From Phragmites australis (taxonomy: Eukaryota; Streptophyta; Magnoliopsida; Poales; Poaceae), in assembly GCF_958298935.1 (NCBI RefSeq), contig NC_084943.1, positions 12,145,001-12,209,000 on the forward strand: 64,000 nt of DNA, read 5' to 3'. A program made the translations under genes and the position numbers. The notes below the pieces were generated by a model that saw only the letters and a program-made list of their open reading frames with translations, was not told the origin of the DNA and did no database searches. Of this stretch, positions 22,211-34,984 are shown piece by piece; position 1 is the stretch's first letter, and each line of letters starts with the position of its first letter.

Positions 22211-25200
22211 TTGACATGCCTTAATTACTATCATCCAGAATATGTATCACCCTAGGATTTACTTGTCGTTATCTATATTAATATCAGATGCCTTGATATC
22301 TAGAATGCTTAGGATTGAATATGTCTCCATGAAGATGTCACTTTCAAAATACGTCTCTTTGGAGACATCGTTTGATCGTTATCAATATTAACTCATATAC
22401 AATGAATTCTTGATGGTTGTGAATTCTGTGGTTGTTGTGAAATCCTTGATGTCATGTGGGATATGGCGGGTGTTGTGTAAAAATAGGTGAAAAATGTTTT
22501 GGTAGGGGTGGGTAGAGTAGCACTCTAGGCGATGATGCTCTTAGGAGTTTGAGTTAGCTCTGTGGTATTCATTGCCAGAAGATGCATGCCCTAGCCGCTT
22601 AAGGACTGAGTCATTTCGCCGACATACTTAGCCAACCCAATGCAATCATACTTCATGTATGGGCAGGACTTGACTTTTCTACCACTAGATCAGGTTGGAC
22701 ATCATACTAGGAGGCTGAGAGCAACGAGAAGTCAAGTGACTATATGTCCCTCTATTTTAATGTTCAGGACTGGTAACAGCTTAAAAAGGGAACCGTCATT
22801 TAGTACAAGGCCTCTAGTACTTGGGGTATCTCGTTGAAAAGCACAGCAGAAAAGATGATTTAAGTGCCTCAGTATGATTCGCTCCTCCACTTGGCTTGCA
22901 TCGGTTGGAGACTGAGCATATTATGTGGGTACAGTGTATAACCTCTGCAGAGTGTAAATCTATTTGAATAGCCATATCCACGGTCATGGACAGGCAAATG
23001 CAGAAACTTTTTTTACTAGACTCAAGGTGTGTGTAGTGTGTGGATTAGATGTCCATGTGATGAGGTTGCTAACTCAATCCGCTATGAGCTGTGTGGTACT
23101 AGAGGTATACCAGATGTAATGATAGGGACTGCGGAGCGAGGTGTAGCCCCTCCTAGAACCGAAAAAACTCCTAATATACCTTGTCACTTGGTTTTTCTAT
23201 TCAAACTATTTTAGGTTAACAGTAGATGACCCAATTGAATTACTTTGCACTTAAAACTAAACTGTAAAGTCTTATCATTGAGTTATCCTTTATGCATCTA
23301 TTAACACATTGAAGTAGTATAGGACTTGTTGAGTATCTTCCTTACTTAGTCTTGTTGCTTTTAGACTATTGAGATGGAGATCAACATCGACCCAAATGAA
23401 GTTAAAGAGAAGAAGCCTAAGGTCGTGTTCGTACCTGAGTTGCTTGTGGTATTGGGTTACATCGTTTGTTTCGTTTCGCTCTGTTGTAGGCTCTTCTGCT
23501 TGGCTGGTCCGTCGTGGATCCTAATCCACGAGACCATCTTTCTCCCCTTTCAGGTTATTATTTTTATTCGAAGTATGTTTTTGATACTATTCTGTTGAAT
23601 TCTATGCGTATCTGCTACTTGATCCAGGAACTGATACAGGAGGCACAGGGGAACCCGAGGTTGGAGTCCTGACAGAGTCCAAGCCTGTTTGAATCGCTGG
23701 AATCGTAATTTGACCCACTGTCGTCGCCCTGTTCAAATCCAAGTTGAATTGGAGATATCAGAGCCGCCCGGTTATAAATAGAGACCCTTAGATCCTCCTC
23801 AAAGCATCCCACAGCTTTTGCCCATTGAGCAAAAGCAAAATTGCCATCCAGAGCCTATCTCCGACAAGCTCTTAGAGCTTTAGTTGCCCATCACCGTCGC
23901 CCGCCTCATTGGAGCATCGCCAACACCGATGTGTGCCCTAGGTGAGCTCGCTATGTCGCCCTGATGCTTTTACGCTGCTCATCAGAGTGTTTGGACCATA
24001 GGAATGCCTCACCGATGAGGTTTCGGTCGTACACGGCCGTGGAAAGGTCGTCACCGCCCTCTATTTTGCCAGAGCCGAGTGCGAGTATGTGTGAGCTGTC
24101 CAATCTAGATGAGCAGTTGAGATTAGATCACCCGTACCCCTTCATTTTTAACCCAGTCAGTATGGTGATGTGGCAGCCATGTCGGTGCATGTATCTAACG
24201 TGTTATGCCATGTTAGCATTAGGGCTAGTCAGCATGCCCAGTCAGCCTTTCCTTTTCTTTTATTTGTTTTAATTGTTGTGCTGATGTCATAATGATTATA
24301 TATTGCGCAATAAATAGATTTCCAGTGAAAAATTCCAACAATAATAATAATTAGGAAATTAATTTTTAATAATGTTTTATAGGTTTATTTAGTTATGTTT
24401 AATAGTTTTATATATATTTATATTTTAGCTCTGTTTTAATCTTTAAAAAATCATAACTTGTTAACCGTAGCTCCATTTTGATCCGTTCTTTTGCCGGATT
24501 GTCCGTAAAAGCATGATTGTGTATGATGGTGTTTGTTAAGTGTTATTTGGTTCCTTTTGGATCTTGGTGTTTATGTGTTGCCTTTTCGCGTTTGTTGCGA
24601 GTAGATGCCAACGCTCTGAATGAGCTAGAAGGACTGCAGGATCAATACTTTGAAGACCCAACTGAGTTCAGTGAAGGTAAGTTGTGTTCTTGACCACATT
24701 TATCCTAATTTTTAAAATATTTTATTTTACAAACATGTATGCAAGTAATTTGTTGGGAATCATAAGAGTTAGGTTTTACCCTAGTTTTTCCTTATCATCC
24801 TTATCGCCATAGTTATGGTTTAGGTTATGGAAGGATAGATGACACTTAGCCTTACTTTGGGATGGTGATCATGATAATTGCTCCATAAACATGATAATGG
24901 TCCTATACAATAATGATAAAAGATGATAAAATAGTTTTTTAGAAACATGGCATAGGGATTTGAGCATGTGGTATGAGGAGACCAATACTGGATGTACGTA
25001 TGGGAATGTGGTAGTCTTAGTCAAATCTAAAGACCAGCTCGTGGAGTGACTTTTCTGTGTTTATAGTGCAACCACATGCCTGGTATGAGATGGTTCTTGC
25101 CAAATAAGTTGCTTTACTATCAGCATAGTGTAAACCAGGCAAATGTGCTTTACTCTCAGCATAGTGTAAACCAGGCAAATGACCAGAGAATGGATGACAT

Positions 25201-26090
25201 TTCCTTGGAACTGTTGGTGTAAGAGGGGGCTTCTGTTGTTGAGGTGTATTCACACGGTGGTGAAATCTTAGTGGGTATGCATGTGCTGAGAGGGGCATTG
25301 TAAATGCTTTGTAGTGAATTCCTAGCACACACCTTAGAAGTGTGTAAGAGTTTTCTGTCGGTCAATGGATGCTCAACAAATGGGAAGAAACATATTGTGG
25401 GTAAAATGTGCAACCTCTGCAGAGTGTACAACTAGTTAAACAGTCGTGCTCATGGTTAAGAGTGGCATAGAAAATCTACCATGATTAGAACTTGATGGTT
25501 TGGTTTATTTGGTCAACTATGTTGGTGAGAATCATAGTTGAGGTGTTGTCAATCATAATGGTGGAAAGTATGATTGAGGTGTGATCAACCTTAGTGGTTA
25601 GCACCTTGGTTGAGGTGTTAGAAATTTGGTTAAGTCAAGATGGTTGGAATCTTAAGGTGATTTATTATTTACAGTTATTCACTTAATTGCTATTGCTTTT
25701 CAAATGCTTTCAAATCAAAGTACAAATTTATGCAAAAGAGCCATTTGCCATATTTTTGTTAAAACCTTCATATGCATACTATTTCCTTCATAACTTGCTG
25801 AGTATGACTAGTGCTCACTCTTGCTATCACCTAATACTCAGTTGGAGAGGGTATCGAGGAGCTTGCTGAGGATAGATCATTCTAATATGCTTTCTACGTT
25901 GATCATACATGTGGAAGAGTCGTAAAGGATTAGAATAATCATAGTTCATTTAGGATCCATTGTAATTTATTTGGTTCTTAGACCATTGAAAGTCACTTGT
26001 GTAAGATGGTTTATTCAATTAAGATATGAATATTGTAATGATTATCATTAATAAAATCATTATATGTTGAGATTGATTTTTGAGCTCAAT
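22211..26090 (+). mobile_element. Degenerate gypsy LTR sequence, nested
   Basis: Colinear blocks are shared with the 17073-21897 LTR: the run from 24600 to 25450 matches 20430-21300 in order (gtgctgagag, cctctgcagagtgta, cagtcgtgctcatgg). A similar block also occurs at 22900-23000. A TATA box (gttataaatag, 23771-23781) sits at the right place for a U3/R border. There is no primer-binding site at the right edge and no coding region, so this is an eroded LTR, perhaps two. Open frames at 23374-23598 and 23964-24272 are LTR sequence. Confidence 0.5.
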
Positions 26091-26600
26091 ATATAGATGA
26101 GATTGATTTGTTCCTTAACATGTCTTGACAATGCCTCATATCATATACCTACAAATAATACCACTAAAATAAATCGCATGTGTGTAAATCTTGGTGCTCC
26201 TATAACTTGTCTTTGTTGTTTGCCGTGGCAATAGTATATGTAGGTTGTCAATTGAACCATCCATTGAATATTAGAACCTTTTTTCCTTTCTCTTACTACG
26301 TGCCACCTAATATTCTAGATCTCTTCTTCGTAGATAGCAGCAGACCAATGGCCCATTTTTCTTAAGATAATACGCTAATACTCAACACACACCGCACCCA
26401 CATACGCATGCATGTCGATACATACTAGATATTATTAGAGGTACATAAAACCCGCTTTACCACTAAATATATGCGTGTACTCTAAAATCGGTGGACACCA
26501 CCATCAAACCCTGGTGTATTGGCTGTGCGCCACAGCCTGGTCATCTGTCCATAGGCCAGCTTCATTTTACAAGCAGGGGACCCTGTAGCTGATGCTTTTC
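26091..26600. other. Short intergenic stretch
   Basis: No gene or RNA recognised. It separates the LTR remnants from the LINE. An open frame at 26180-26365 has no recognisable motif. Confidence 0.35.
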
Positions 26601-26604
26601 GTAA

Positions 26605-28060
26605 TTGCAATTGATCTTTGCAGCGTTTGATAGAACTTCGGCTCAACATAACATCATCAAACCGGTGTCGCCTCGAGGGGCAAGTTCGAGGTGCCCTTTA
26701 TATGTAGATGACGCGGCCATTTTTGTTCGGACCCCTCTGATCTCACTGTACTTAGCACGATCCTTTCGGCGTTCGAAAAATGTTCAAAATTAGCAACGAA
26801 CTTGTAGAAAACATAAATTTACCCGATTCGATGTGAGACAGGTCATAATGAATCACTATTGCAAAACTTCCCAGGCAAGATTTGTGAATTTCCTTGCCGC
26901 TATTTGGGGCTGCCTTTACACATCAGAAAGCTCAACAGATAAGAAATTCAACCAGTAATTGACAAGCTAAGAAACAAGGTACCGGGTTGGAAAGGTAGAT
27001 TCCTCTTCATGGCGGGCAGAGAAATGCTCGTGAAGACGGTCAAATTATTTTCTTACGGTGGCTCCCCTTCAAAAATGGCTTGCAAAAAGGCTTGATCGCA
27101 TTAGAAGAGCGTTTCTTTGGAGAGGTGAAGAATCGAAGAAAGACACGAGGGGACACTGTCTAGTTAAGAAAAATCTAGAAGAAAGAAATAGCTAGTTTGC
27201 AAGGCGCTTCCAAATCACAATTGGATTAGTTGGATTGGGCCAATAGAGACACAGTAAGAGCTTGATCAGCTGTGCTCCTCTGGGAAAATTTACACGGGCT
27301 ATGCATCAACGATGCCTCTCAGGACTCCATCGCATGGAGATAGACTGAGAATGGAGAATACAATACGAAAAGTGCAAACCACATGCAATTCATAGGAAAA
27401 TTCAGAAAGTACAACATGTCAAATATATGGAAAGCTAAAGTGGAACCTAAGTGCAAAAACTTCTCATAGATCCTTCTCCAAAACAAAATCCTAATGGGAG
27501 ACAACTTGGCTAAGCAGGGTTAGGGTAACACTACAACTTGTCGTCTATGTGATCAAGAGGAAGAAACGCAAATCATCTGTGTAAGGATTGCCCATTCGCT
27601 AAGGAGATTTGGCAACTCATAACCGTCTGGTTTGGTCTGGATCGAATCCCTCATATGGAATCTTTTCAGACAATTCGCGCTTGGTGGCACAGATCCAACA
27701 AACACATCGATCATAATCACAATGGAGACTTCAATGGTATTATCATATATTTTTGGTGGTATATTTAGAAGGAACGGAATAGAAGAATTTTCTAGAATCA
27801 ATCTTTACTCACGAATAGAGTGGCTGAGCTAATTAAATAATCTGTTGAGGTTAGAAGAGATGCTTGGAGGGAGCAAGTTTGATGTTTTAAAAGAAGTATA
27901 ATCTGTTTCTTACACTAGGCTTTTTGTTTATGCCTAGGTAGTTTGCGACTTGCTTCTCCGGTTCCGTTGTTCTCCCGAACCGGGAGAAACTTGTGTCGGT
28001 TCGTAGGGTGCTACGTCTTCATTTGTATTTGACTTTATTTTTCTTTTTTTTATTTATTAA
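26605..28060 (+). pseudogene. L1-type LINE, 5'-truncated reverse transcriptase remnant
   Basis: The first part encodes the end of the reverse-transcriptase palm: SPRGASSRCPLYVDDAAIFV, with the YVDD catalytic motif. At 26885-27060 follows FPCRYLGLPLHIRK and the KVPGWKGRFLFMAGRE motif, both typical of plant L1 LINEs. Stops and frame shifts are frequent. The 3' end is a T/A-rich tail around 28040-28070. It lies in the direction of the gene that starts at 28240, only about 170 bases away, so it forms most of that gene's upstream region. Confidence 0.8.
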
Positions 28061-28239
28061 AAAAATTAGCAGAGCTCTGGTTGTCCTTGAAAAAAAAGGA
28101 AAAAATTTACAAGCTCGGGTCAACTAGTCTGCTTCAGAGGGTTAGCAGCAGCGAGCCAGCGAGTAGCGAGGTGGTGGGACCACGTCCCATCGTGGACGCT
28201 GGTTGGTTATCCGACGGAGCCGAGCTCGTTTCCCCTCCC

Positions 28240-31042
28240 ATGGCAGCGCACCACCAGCACCGCCTCCGCCTTCCCCCGCCTCCCCGCCCGCTCCGGCCAG
28301 TCTCCGTCCCCGCACCACACCTTTCCGGCCGCCGCCACCGCGCGCGCCCTCCCTCCGTCTCCTTCCGCCCTCCACCACCGCCGCCGCCGCCGTCTCCCCG
28401 TCCTCCTCTCCCCAAGAAGCACGCCGACTACGAGGCCGCGACGGATACTGGGGAGGAGGGCGGCGCGGTGGTAGATGACGAGGCCGAGGGGGACGAGCAG
28501 CGGGATTACGGAGAGTACGTGGCGAGCGTGGGCGCGGGCCTCCCGGCACATCTTCGCGCGGCCCGCGCAGGGCCCGGCGGGGACCCGTTGTTTTTCCTCC
28601 TGACTGCCGTCGCCGTCACGGTGAGACGCCGCCGAGCTCGGCGCGAAGTGCCAGTTTGTTGATTCCTTTTGATTAGTTCTTGCCCCGCGATCTTGAGCTC
28701 ATGAACTACTGTTATGCCTTGCGTTGTGTGGCGCAGACGTCCGTAGCGTTCACGGGCATGGTGGCCGTCGCGATTCCAACGATGCTGGTAAGGCTTGCTC
28801 GGCCTCACCTAGCATAGTCTGTAAAGTTTAGCACTACAATTACTGTTTCTATTATGATTAATTTGCTTGTTAGTCCTGGTCTTCTCTGTTAGGAGTGCAG
28901 CTTTAGGCTATCAGTCTGCATTCCAGGACCTGCCAAATTGGATTCCTGGGAAATGGATTCATGTGTGTACATTAGACATTTAGAATGACAAAAACAGAAA
29001 ACCTACATGTTCTGATCCAAACATGGTGGGAACTGATCTCTCTGATTAAATCCTAGAAAAATTTGCAGGACTAAAGTTCTTAGGAATTTAGATTTTTCTC
29101 AACCTTATTGGTTGAAGTTATGAGGACAGAGGACTTATGATGGTAAAAAATATAGAATTAATCCATTATGCTGAATTGTGGGGTCACTATGATCCTCAAT
29201 ATAATCGCTGAACCAATTGATTGATTTGTAAGGCTTGTCAAAATGCCAATATCGCGACTGTATCTTCCAATTGGAATTGATAACAGTGTGGCTTCTCATT
29301 AGTTATGACGATCAATGTTTATAAGTTTCATCACTTTTATCTTTCTTTGGACTAGACAAATGTATATGCAATCGTGCCAAGTGAGGTAACTAAGAAATAA
29401 CTTCTTGGTGAAAAACCTTACGAAGTCAGTCCATAAATGGTCAGAGATTCTAAAAAAAAGGGTGTGGAGGCAGGGATATTAATTTCATGATCAAACATTG
29501 AAACTCGATTGGATTTGGAAGGAATAGTGAAAAACAGTAGCAATTACAAATCCCACCTGAACTTTTCTTTCCTGTTTCTCCCAAATGCAGTCGAGTTTGT
29601 TCGTGAATTTTTATAGAGTCATGTTAAAAAACACCCCTCCCCCTACAGCCACAAATGATTTGATTATTTTTTAAGACATACACTTATTTCTCATGAGGCT
29701 ACTGGGAAGTTGGTTCTTAATTTATATTGTGGCTAGCAGCTAGCTGTCTATGCATACACTAGCTAATATGGCAAGTAATGAAGATGATAGTAGAAAAAGG
29801 AAAAGGAAAAATATTGTGAAAGTTGAGGAGTTGATTGTTGAAGTTCGAAAATAAGAGGTAGTGGTATATGAAGGCGAGGATTGCAACAGTCATGCAGTTG
29901 GTTTTGCCATGTTGTAATATTATTTAATTGGTTATTGTAAAGGTTAAACTGATATCCCACAGTCCTGTACTATAATTGTCTGATGGAACTTTGAGATTAT
30001 TTATTCATCAGGCTATGAGGAGAGCCGCCAATTCATTTACTATGCTGGCTGATGCAGCTCTGGAGGAGTTACCAAGTACAATGGCCGCTGTAAGGCTCTC
30101 TGGCATGGAAATCAGTGATCTCACCCTTGAACTTAGTGACTTGAGGTAAAGCATAAAAAGGGATTAGTTCTTGTATGAAGTAGCTGGATGTCTGGGCTCG
30201 ATATAGTACCTCTGATGAACATAAGTACATCCTTTCACCTTTTAGCAGTTCATCAATTTAGAAGGGGGAGATGATAAAGGACCCAGTTAACATATGCTGC
30301 AACACAACCATTCTAAATTGCTGTAGGTTTATAATTTCATACATTCATAAATGCCAAAGGGTCTGAATTTCCGGTTCATATCTTTGGACAGCAATCCGTG
30401 TTTGCATAGACTAATTATGACATTGATGTGCTTTTAATTCCACAGAATCAATGAGCTGAAGTATAACTGCGGAAATGATATTAGATGCGTTCCTTTTAAA
30501 TCAAGTCACAGACTAAGCGCATCCAATAGGATCTGAAGAATCAGATAACCATGAACTATTAGCTAATCATCATGAGGACACAGGCCAATAACCTGATAGT
30601 TGGGATGTTGTTTAACCTCCTCATCCACCCAAGTTTTACTCCCAGGACGGACTTAGGCGCTAATCTTCTTCTTTAGTGAGTGGCAGAGCTGCTAGCCATT
30701 TTCTTTTAAAAGCATATATGATCGTGTAACTGGTGCATGGAACGTCCATTTGCAGTCATGAGATAGCAGATGGTGTCAACAAGTCAGCCAAGGTTGCTCA
30801 AGCAGTGGAAGCTGGCATCGGACAAATGCGGGACATAGCGCGACAGCAGGCAATATGTATGTTTTCCTCTGAACACACAACATTTATCTCTACCGTGTTC
30901 GTTGCATTTGTTGATGTCATGTGTATGCACAGCAATAATAGAAGAGCGAGCAAACTTGCGGACTATCCCCACTACAGGGCCAGATAAGAGGTCCCATGAA
31001 TCTTCTAGCCGGCAGCTACGACAGAAAGGACCAGATGTCTGA
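28240..31042 (+). CDS. Plastid-type membrane protein of unknown function (258 aa)
   Basis: Five exons: 28240-28620, 28737-28787, 30012-30145, 30756-30856, 30933-31042. All introns are GT-AG and the total is 777 nt, giving 258 residues. The N-terminus (about 60 residues) is rich in Arg, Pro, Ser and His with few acidic residues, like a chloroplast transit peptide. A hydrophobic span at about residues 116-143 (LFFLLTAVAVT then TSVAFTGMVAVAIPTML) crosses the exon 1/2 junction and is a likely membrane anchor. After it come amphipathic helices with heptad-like spacing (LADAALEELPSTMAAVRLSG, ISDLTLELSDL, AKVAQAVEAGIGQM), resembling DUF948-like stalks. The tail is Ser/Arg/Gln-rich and ends KGPDV. 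I recognise this as a conserved plant protein but know no function. The start was chosen as the first ATG giving a transit-like leader after the GC-rich 5' region. Its 3' end faces the next gene. Confidence 0.85.
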
Positions 31043-31160
31043 TTCTGAAGTTTTTCTTTTCTTCTAGGGGATGTATGCTCTTTTTTATCTTTGTAGGCTT
31101 CCTGTGAAGTATTTACCTGAAGTGATGTTTGCTAGGCATTTTGTTCGTCTTTGTAAATGA

Positions 31161-31166
31161 AATAAA
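31161..31166 (+). terminator. Candidate poly(A) signal of the plastid-protein gene
   Basis: AATAAA lies 118 bases after the stop codon at 31040-31042, following a T-rich stretch. Position and strand fit a plant near-upstream element. Confidence 0.5.
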
Positions 31167-31169
31167 AAT

Positions 31170-31940
31170 GTAACATCCCAGATACCCTCTTTTGTCCCAT
31201 CGGCGCAACATTGTAAGGCATTTTTCATCTGGTCTGCTCTGTTATAAAACTCAGAATGTAAGGCATTTTGGCCGATTTGACGGATCTGCTCTTATAATAT
31301 AAGTGTCGGTTCTGAATGCTGGGTGCTTGAAAACTCTGACAAAAACGCTGACAAGTGCTTGAAAATTCACTGACAAGTGCTTGAAAATTCTTGATAAAAA
31401 TCGATTGAGATAGTTGATTTCGCCATTAGTGGAATTATATCCACATGTTTGTGAATCATAGGGTGGAGGTCGAGCTGTTCCAGCCACGGCGATGATAACA
31501 AAGCCTGCTCAGCGACAGTGTGACGCATCTGGCCATATTGTGAGCAAACTAGAACCTGGCCCACATTGCTATTAGAGAATACAGACAAGTTGGGAGTTGA
31601 GAGGTGCTAAATCCAACACTCAAACAAGTTTAAGGAGCAAGAGCAATTTATTTTTCTCAGGCCGACTGTTAAACGCATTTTTTTTTCTCCAGCAATGGAC
31701 CAAAACGCAGTGCCATAACAAATAATCACTTTGGACAAAGATACAAATCACTCTTGGATGGTCCATTTGACTACCAACTGTTCCTACGACAAACATCCTT
31801 GATCAAATACTCCCAGACATCTAGTGTCAACTTCGCATCAAGCCCATACGATTCTTATCATTGATCTTTCAAGATGATTATCTTTGCAGCACAGGTCTTG
31901 AACCATATCTTCAGACTGCCAAAGAAACGCCAACTGAAAG
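31170..31940. other. Intergenic region between convergent genes
   Basis: Holds the two 3' untranslated regions. A minus-strand AATAAA (31647-31652 as tttatt on +) is a candidate poly(A) signal for the zinc-finger gene, about 290 bases past its stop. The 14-mer gtgcttgaaaattc and near copies recur at 31325-31390. No other gene. Confidence 0.45.
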
Positions 31941-31943
31941 CAT

Positions 31944-34501
31944 TCACTTCTTCGAGGAACCGAACCCTCCAAAACCCATCATGGCAGCAACGTCAGGGTC
32001 GATGTCCTCAGGTTCATGCCGGGCTGCCTGCTCTTTCTGAAACAATTTGATACCCAGTGATTATGAAGTGTACCGATCCTCACAGTCCACAGGACTGTCA
32101 ATTATAATGTTCATTTCAACAGGAAAGCAGAAAATAGCAAAACGTAGTGATCTGCATGCATGGCAGCACTTACTTTCTTCTCTTTCTTCTTTTCTTTGCG
32201 TTGCCTCTTCCTCTCCTCCTCCTCTTGTTGTTGTTTCAATATTCGCTCATCCAAATCTGAAACATTGAAAGGAAATGGGATAATTTTGCTAGTAATTTCT
32301 TATGCTCTAATGAGCTGTTGTTCCGTGGAAAAATTTCATTCTGAAGGGTAGGAGGGATATGTGATGTATTTTCTTTTTCTCACCTTGTTCACTAAAGGTG
32401 CTTGGGTCCTTCCTCTTTTTAAGTGACTCAAACCTTTTCTGAACCTGCAGCCAGAAAAGTTACTTGAAGAAACAAATAACAGATGGGGGAAAAGGAGTAC
32501 TGGCTGAAAATCCCTATAGGATGATAAAGCTTAACTATCCAAGCATTTGCTCACTAGCCTTATGTGACCCAACCAAAACATTGAGACGACATGATGGGCC
32601 TCTTTGGCACAGCTTCTGCTTCAACATCTACACGGGAAAAAAAGCTGAAGTGCTGCCAAATGGCTCGATTCTGCAGCAGCTTACAAAGAAGCTAGGCTCG
32701 GTTCAACTAAGAAGCAGAAGCCACTTCCCACCAACTTCTACCACAAGCTGGAGCAGAAGTTGTGCCAAAGGGGCCCGATGTATCATGAAATCCAACTTTG
32801 AATGAGGTTCTGCTACTAAATTATGACATGAATAAAATTGCTAATTTACAATTGCAGATCCAATACACAAGCTCAGATGTTCTACCTGTTCAAGTGATGC
32901 CCTTTCAACACGCATAGACATGCCCAATGCTCTCTGATCTGTCAAATGTTCAAACCAGGAAACATGAAGCTGATGAAAGGGAGATTTGATGCACCAAGTG
33001 AGCCTAAACTAGAGTTCTCAGACACTTACGCTTCTTGCCATTTATATGATCCAAATAGTTGGCTGAATCTTTAACAACACATTCACATACAGAACAGTAG
33101 TAACCAGCCTGTCAGGACGTAGGTAAACTTGAGAAGAAACTTTTTATGTGATGAATAAATCGTGAACATAGCATTTGAGAAAAAAAAATCATGAACATAG
33201 GAGGTTCATTTATGCAGAAATAGTAAGGTTCTAAACAGCATTGGATATTGCAGTACAAGGAGGTAAAAGTAAACTGTAATGAGTACTTATCAGGAAGTAT
33301 CCAGCTTGACATGAAGTAGGTAAACTTGAGAAGAAACTTTTAAGTGATGAATTAACCATGACATTGGAGAGGATCATTTCTGTAGTAATAGTAAGGCTCT
33401 AAGCAGCATCAGATATGTAAACTGCAATGAATAGTGATTAGTTGTGGACCATGGACCTCAAGTCCAAAACACGAGAAAACGCGACTATATTTTAGCTAAG
33501 ATCTATGTTTTCCATGTAAAAAAGAACAACGCGACTATATTTTAGCATGTTTTGTCGAAATATAAGATCCGATGAAAAGAATCGAAGAGCATTATAAAGT
33601 GTAAACACTAAATGGTATGTCCTATGGGGTTTCTGGACAAACCTGCTGACTCAATGGTGCAATTGGGGTCACCACCTGAAAAAAGAGAAAATGAAGAGCA
33701 CAATTAGTTAACTTTTTAAAACAGAAGGGTGTCCATTTTCTAAAAGCAGAATCTTCACATTAAAGGACCAAACCAAGTCATTCATATCACATGGCATCCA
33801 TATTTGCCTCTAAAGTCACGCAGTTTTCCAACTCGTTCAGCGGTACAAAAAAGAACCAACAAAAATACTGATGAAACTAAAGGGAAGAAAACCAGGGCAA
33901 CACTAATTGGACAAATAGTTCATACAACAGGAGGAAACATAGAAAAAGCTTGCTCAATAAACAAAAAGTAAGTAGATATAAAGATAATCTGACAAACCTG
34001 AGTCTTTCCAAGACGAGACTCGAGATCAACTTCATAGTCTCTGTGCTTCAAAGGTTGTCTTTGCACAGGAGGGCCTCTTTCTGCATCCATAATTGAAAAG
34101 AATTAGGTTTATAGAACAAAAAATAGTACAACTACATACTTAATCGAACTAATAGTTGGATCACATACCCTTGCCTTTCCGGGCTTCCTCCTGGATCAGC
34201 AGGAGACAAACACAGAGCTAAGTTAGATATATAGAGGAAAAGAAAGTACAAGCATGGTTTTCTGGAGTTTTGACATAAAAAAAAAGGCATTATGACCTTC
34301 TCCTGCCGCTCCCTCTGTCGAGCTCGCTCCAAATACTCTTCCTTGTCAAATTTTCTACGAGAAGTGTTATCCACACCGACCGGCTGCACATCACAACACA
34401 CGAGATAATCTGGAATGCACCACCTGGCGTCTCTAGCGATCAAGACTCAAAAGACATTCACTTTTTATGCCCAAATAAGAGCAACTCACATTTCCAGACA
34501 T
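31944..34501 (-). CDS. SNU23: SNU23/ZMAT2-type spliceosomal zinc-finger protein (201 aa)
   Basis: Ten exons on minus: 34490-34501, 34297-34383, 34169-34190, 33998-34080, 33643-33675, 33030-33108, 32886-32938, 32384-32444, 32174-32256, 31944-32036. They total 606 nt with no stop before the last codon. Order of parts: a short N-terminus (MSGN), a charged helix ([18 protein letters not shown]), a central region [15 protein letters not shown], then one U1/matrin-type C2H2 finger at about residues 84-106 (CSVC, then H and H in the DHINGKKH context). A Lys/Arg/Glu-rich helix follows, and the C-terminus is Gly/Phe-rich ([12 protein letters not shown]). This matches yeast Snu23 and animal ZMAT2, a U4/U6.U5 tri-snRNP/pre-B spliceosome protein acting in the nucleus near the 5' splice site. 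Length is close to the usual 200. Exon 1 codes for only four residues; the ATG is set by homology. Confidence 0.92.
32596..32776. mobile_element. MITE-like inverted repeat in an intron of the SNU23-like gene
   Basis: The left end GGGCCTCTTTGGCACAGCTT is matched, inverted, by the right end (GGGCCCCTTTGGCACAACTT on minus). The whole 181-bp unit folds into a long imperfect palindrome around CTTCTGCTTC/GAAGCAGAAG words. A 3-bp gat flanks both sides (32593-32595, 32777-32779), too short to assign a superfamily. It lies in the intron between exons 7 and 8 of the gene. Confidence 0.55.
33119..33440. repeat. Tandem partial duplication in an intron of the SNU23-like gene
   Basis: The word gtaggtaaacttgagaagaa occurs at 33119 and again at 33316, 197 bases apart. 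Later words (tagtaaggttctaa/tagtaaggctctaa) keep the same spacing. The second copy is shorter and diverged. It lies between exons 5 and 6 and does not touch splice sites. Confidence 0.65.
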
Positions 34502-34754
34502 CTTGGTCAGCTCACTGCAAACCACCTGCTACACATCAGAAGCATCATAAGAAATAAGTATCCACACAATAAAGTCACCAGCCATGTAACAAAGATAACG
34601 TTACTAGTTTTGGAGATGCTGTGGTAGCATGGGGGGTTGGAATAAACGAGACAAAATCGGCTCAGATCTGCTATTAGCGGCAGCAGTGGTCGCCGGACGA
34701 TGCCGTGGCCACGGGGAGGAGCACCTAAACCGGCTACCTCAACGAGGAGGGGGC

Positions 34755-34783
34755 GAGTTAGGGTGTTAGGGTTAGGGCTCACC
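34755..34783 (-). promoter_or_regulatory. Telo-box-like CCCTAA cluster upstream of the SNU23-like gene
   Basis: The minus strand reads AGCCCTAACCCTAACACCCTAAC about 255 bases upstream of the start codon. Plant telo boxes (AAACCCTAA-like) are common in promoters and leaders of growth and RNA-processing genes. Whether it lies in the promoter or the 5' leader cannot be told here. Confidence 0.45.
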
Positions 34784-34984
34784 TTCGGGAGGAGGACGGA
34801 GACCGTCGGGATAGGGGAGGTAGAGATCGCCCGGGAGGATGCAGAAGAGTGCCCGGCGACGCGAGCTCACCGAAGTCTCCTGTGCTCGGAAGGGAGAAAT
34901 CGGGAGTACCGTTTCGCTGGGACGGCGGCGGTAGGACGGCGGCGGTAACGGATATATTTTCCCAACGGCTTTGCCTATTAACAG

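Noticed and set aside
28134..28551. Minus-strand frames of 93-135 codons
   Set aside because: Antisense shadows of the GC-rich first exon of the plastid-protein gene.
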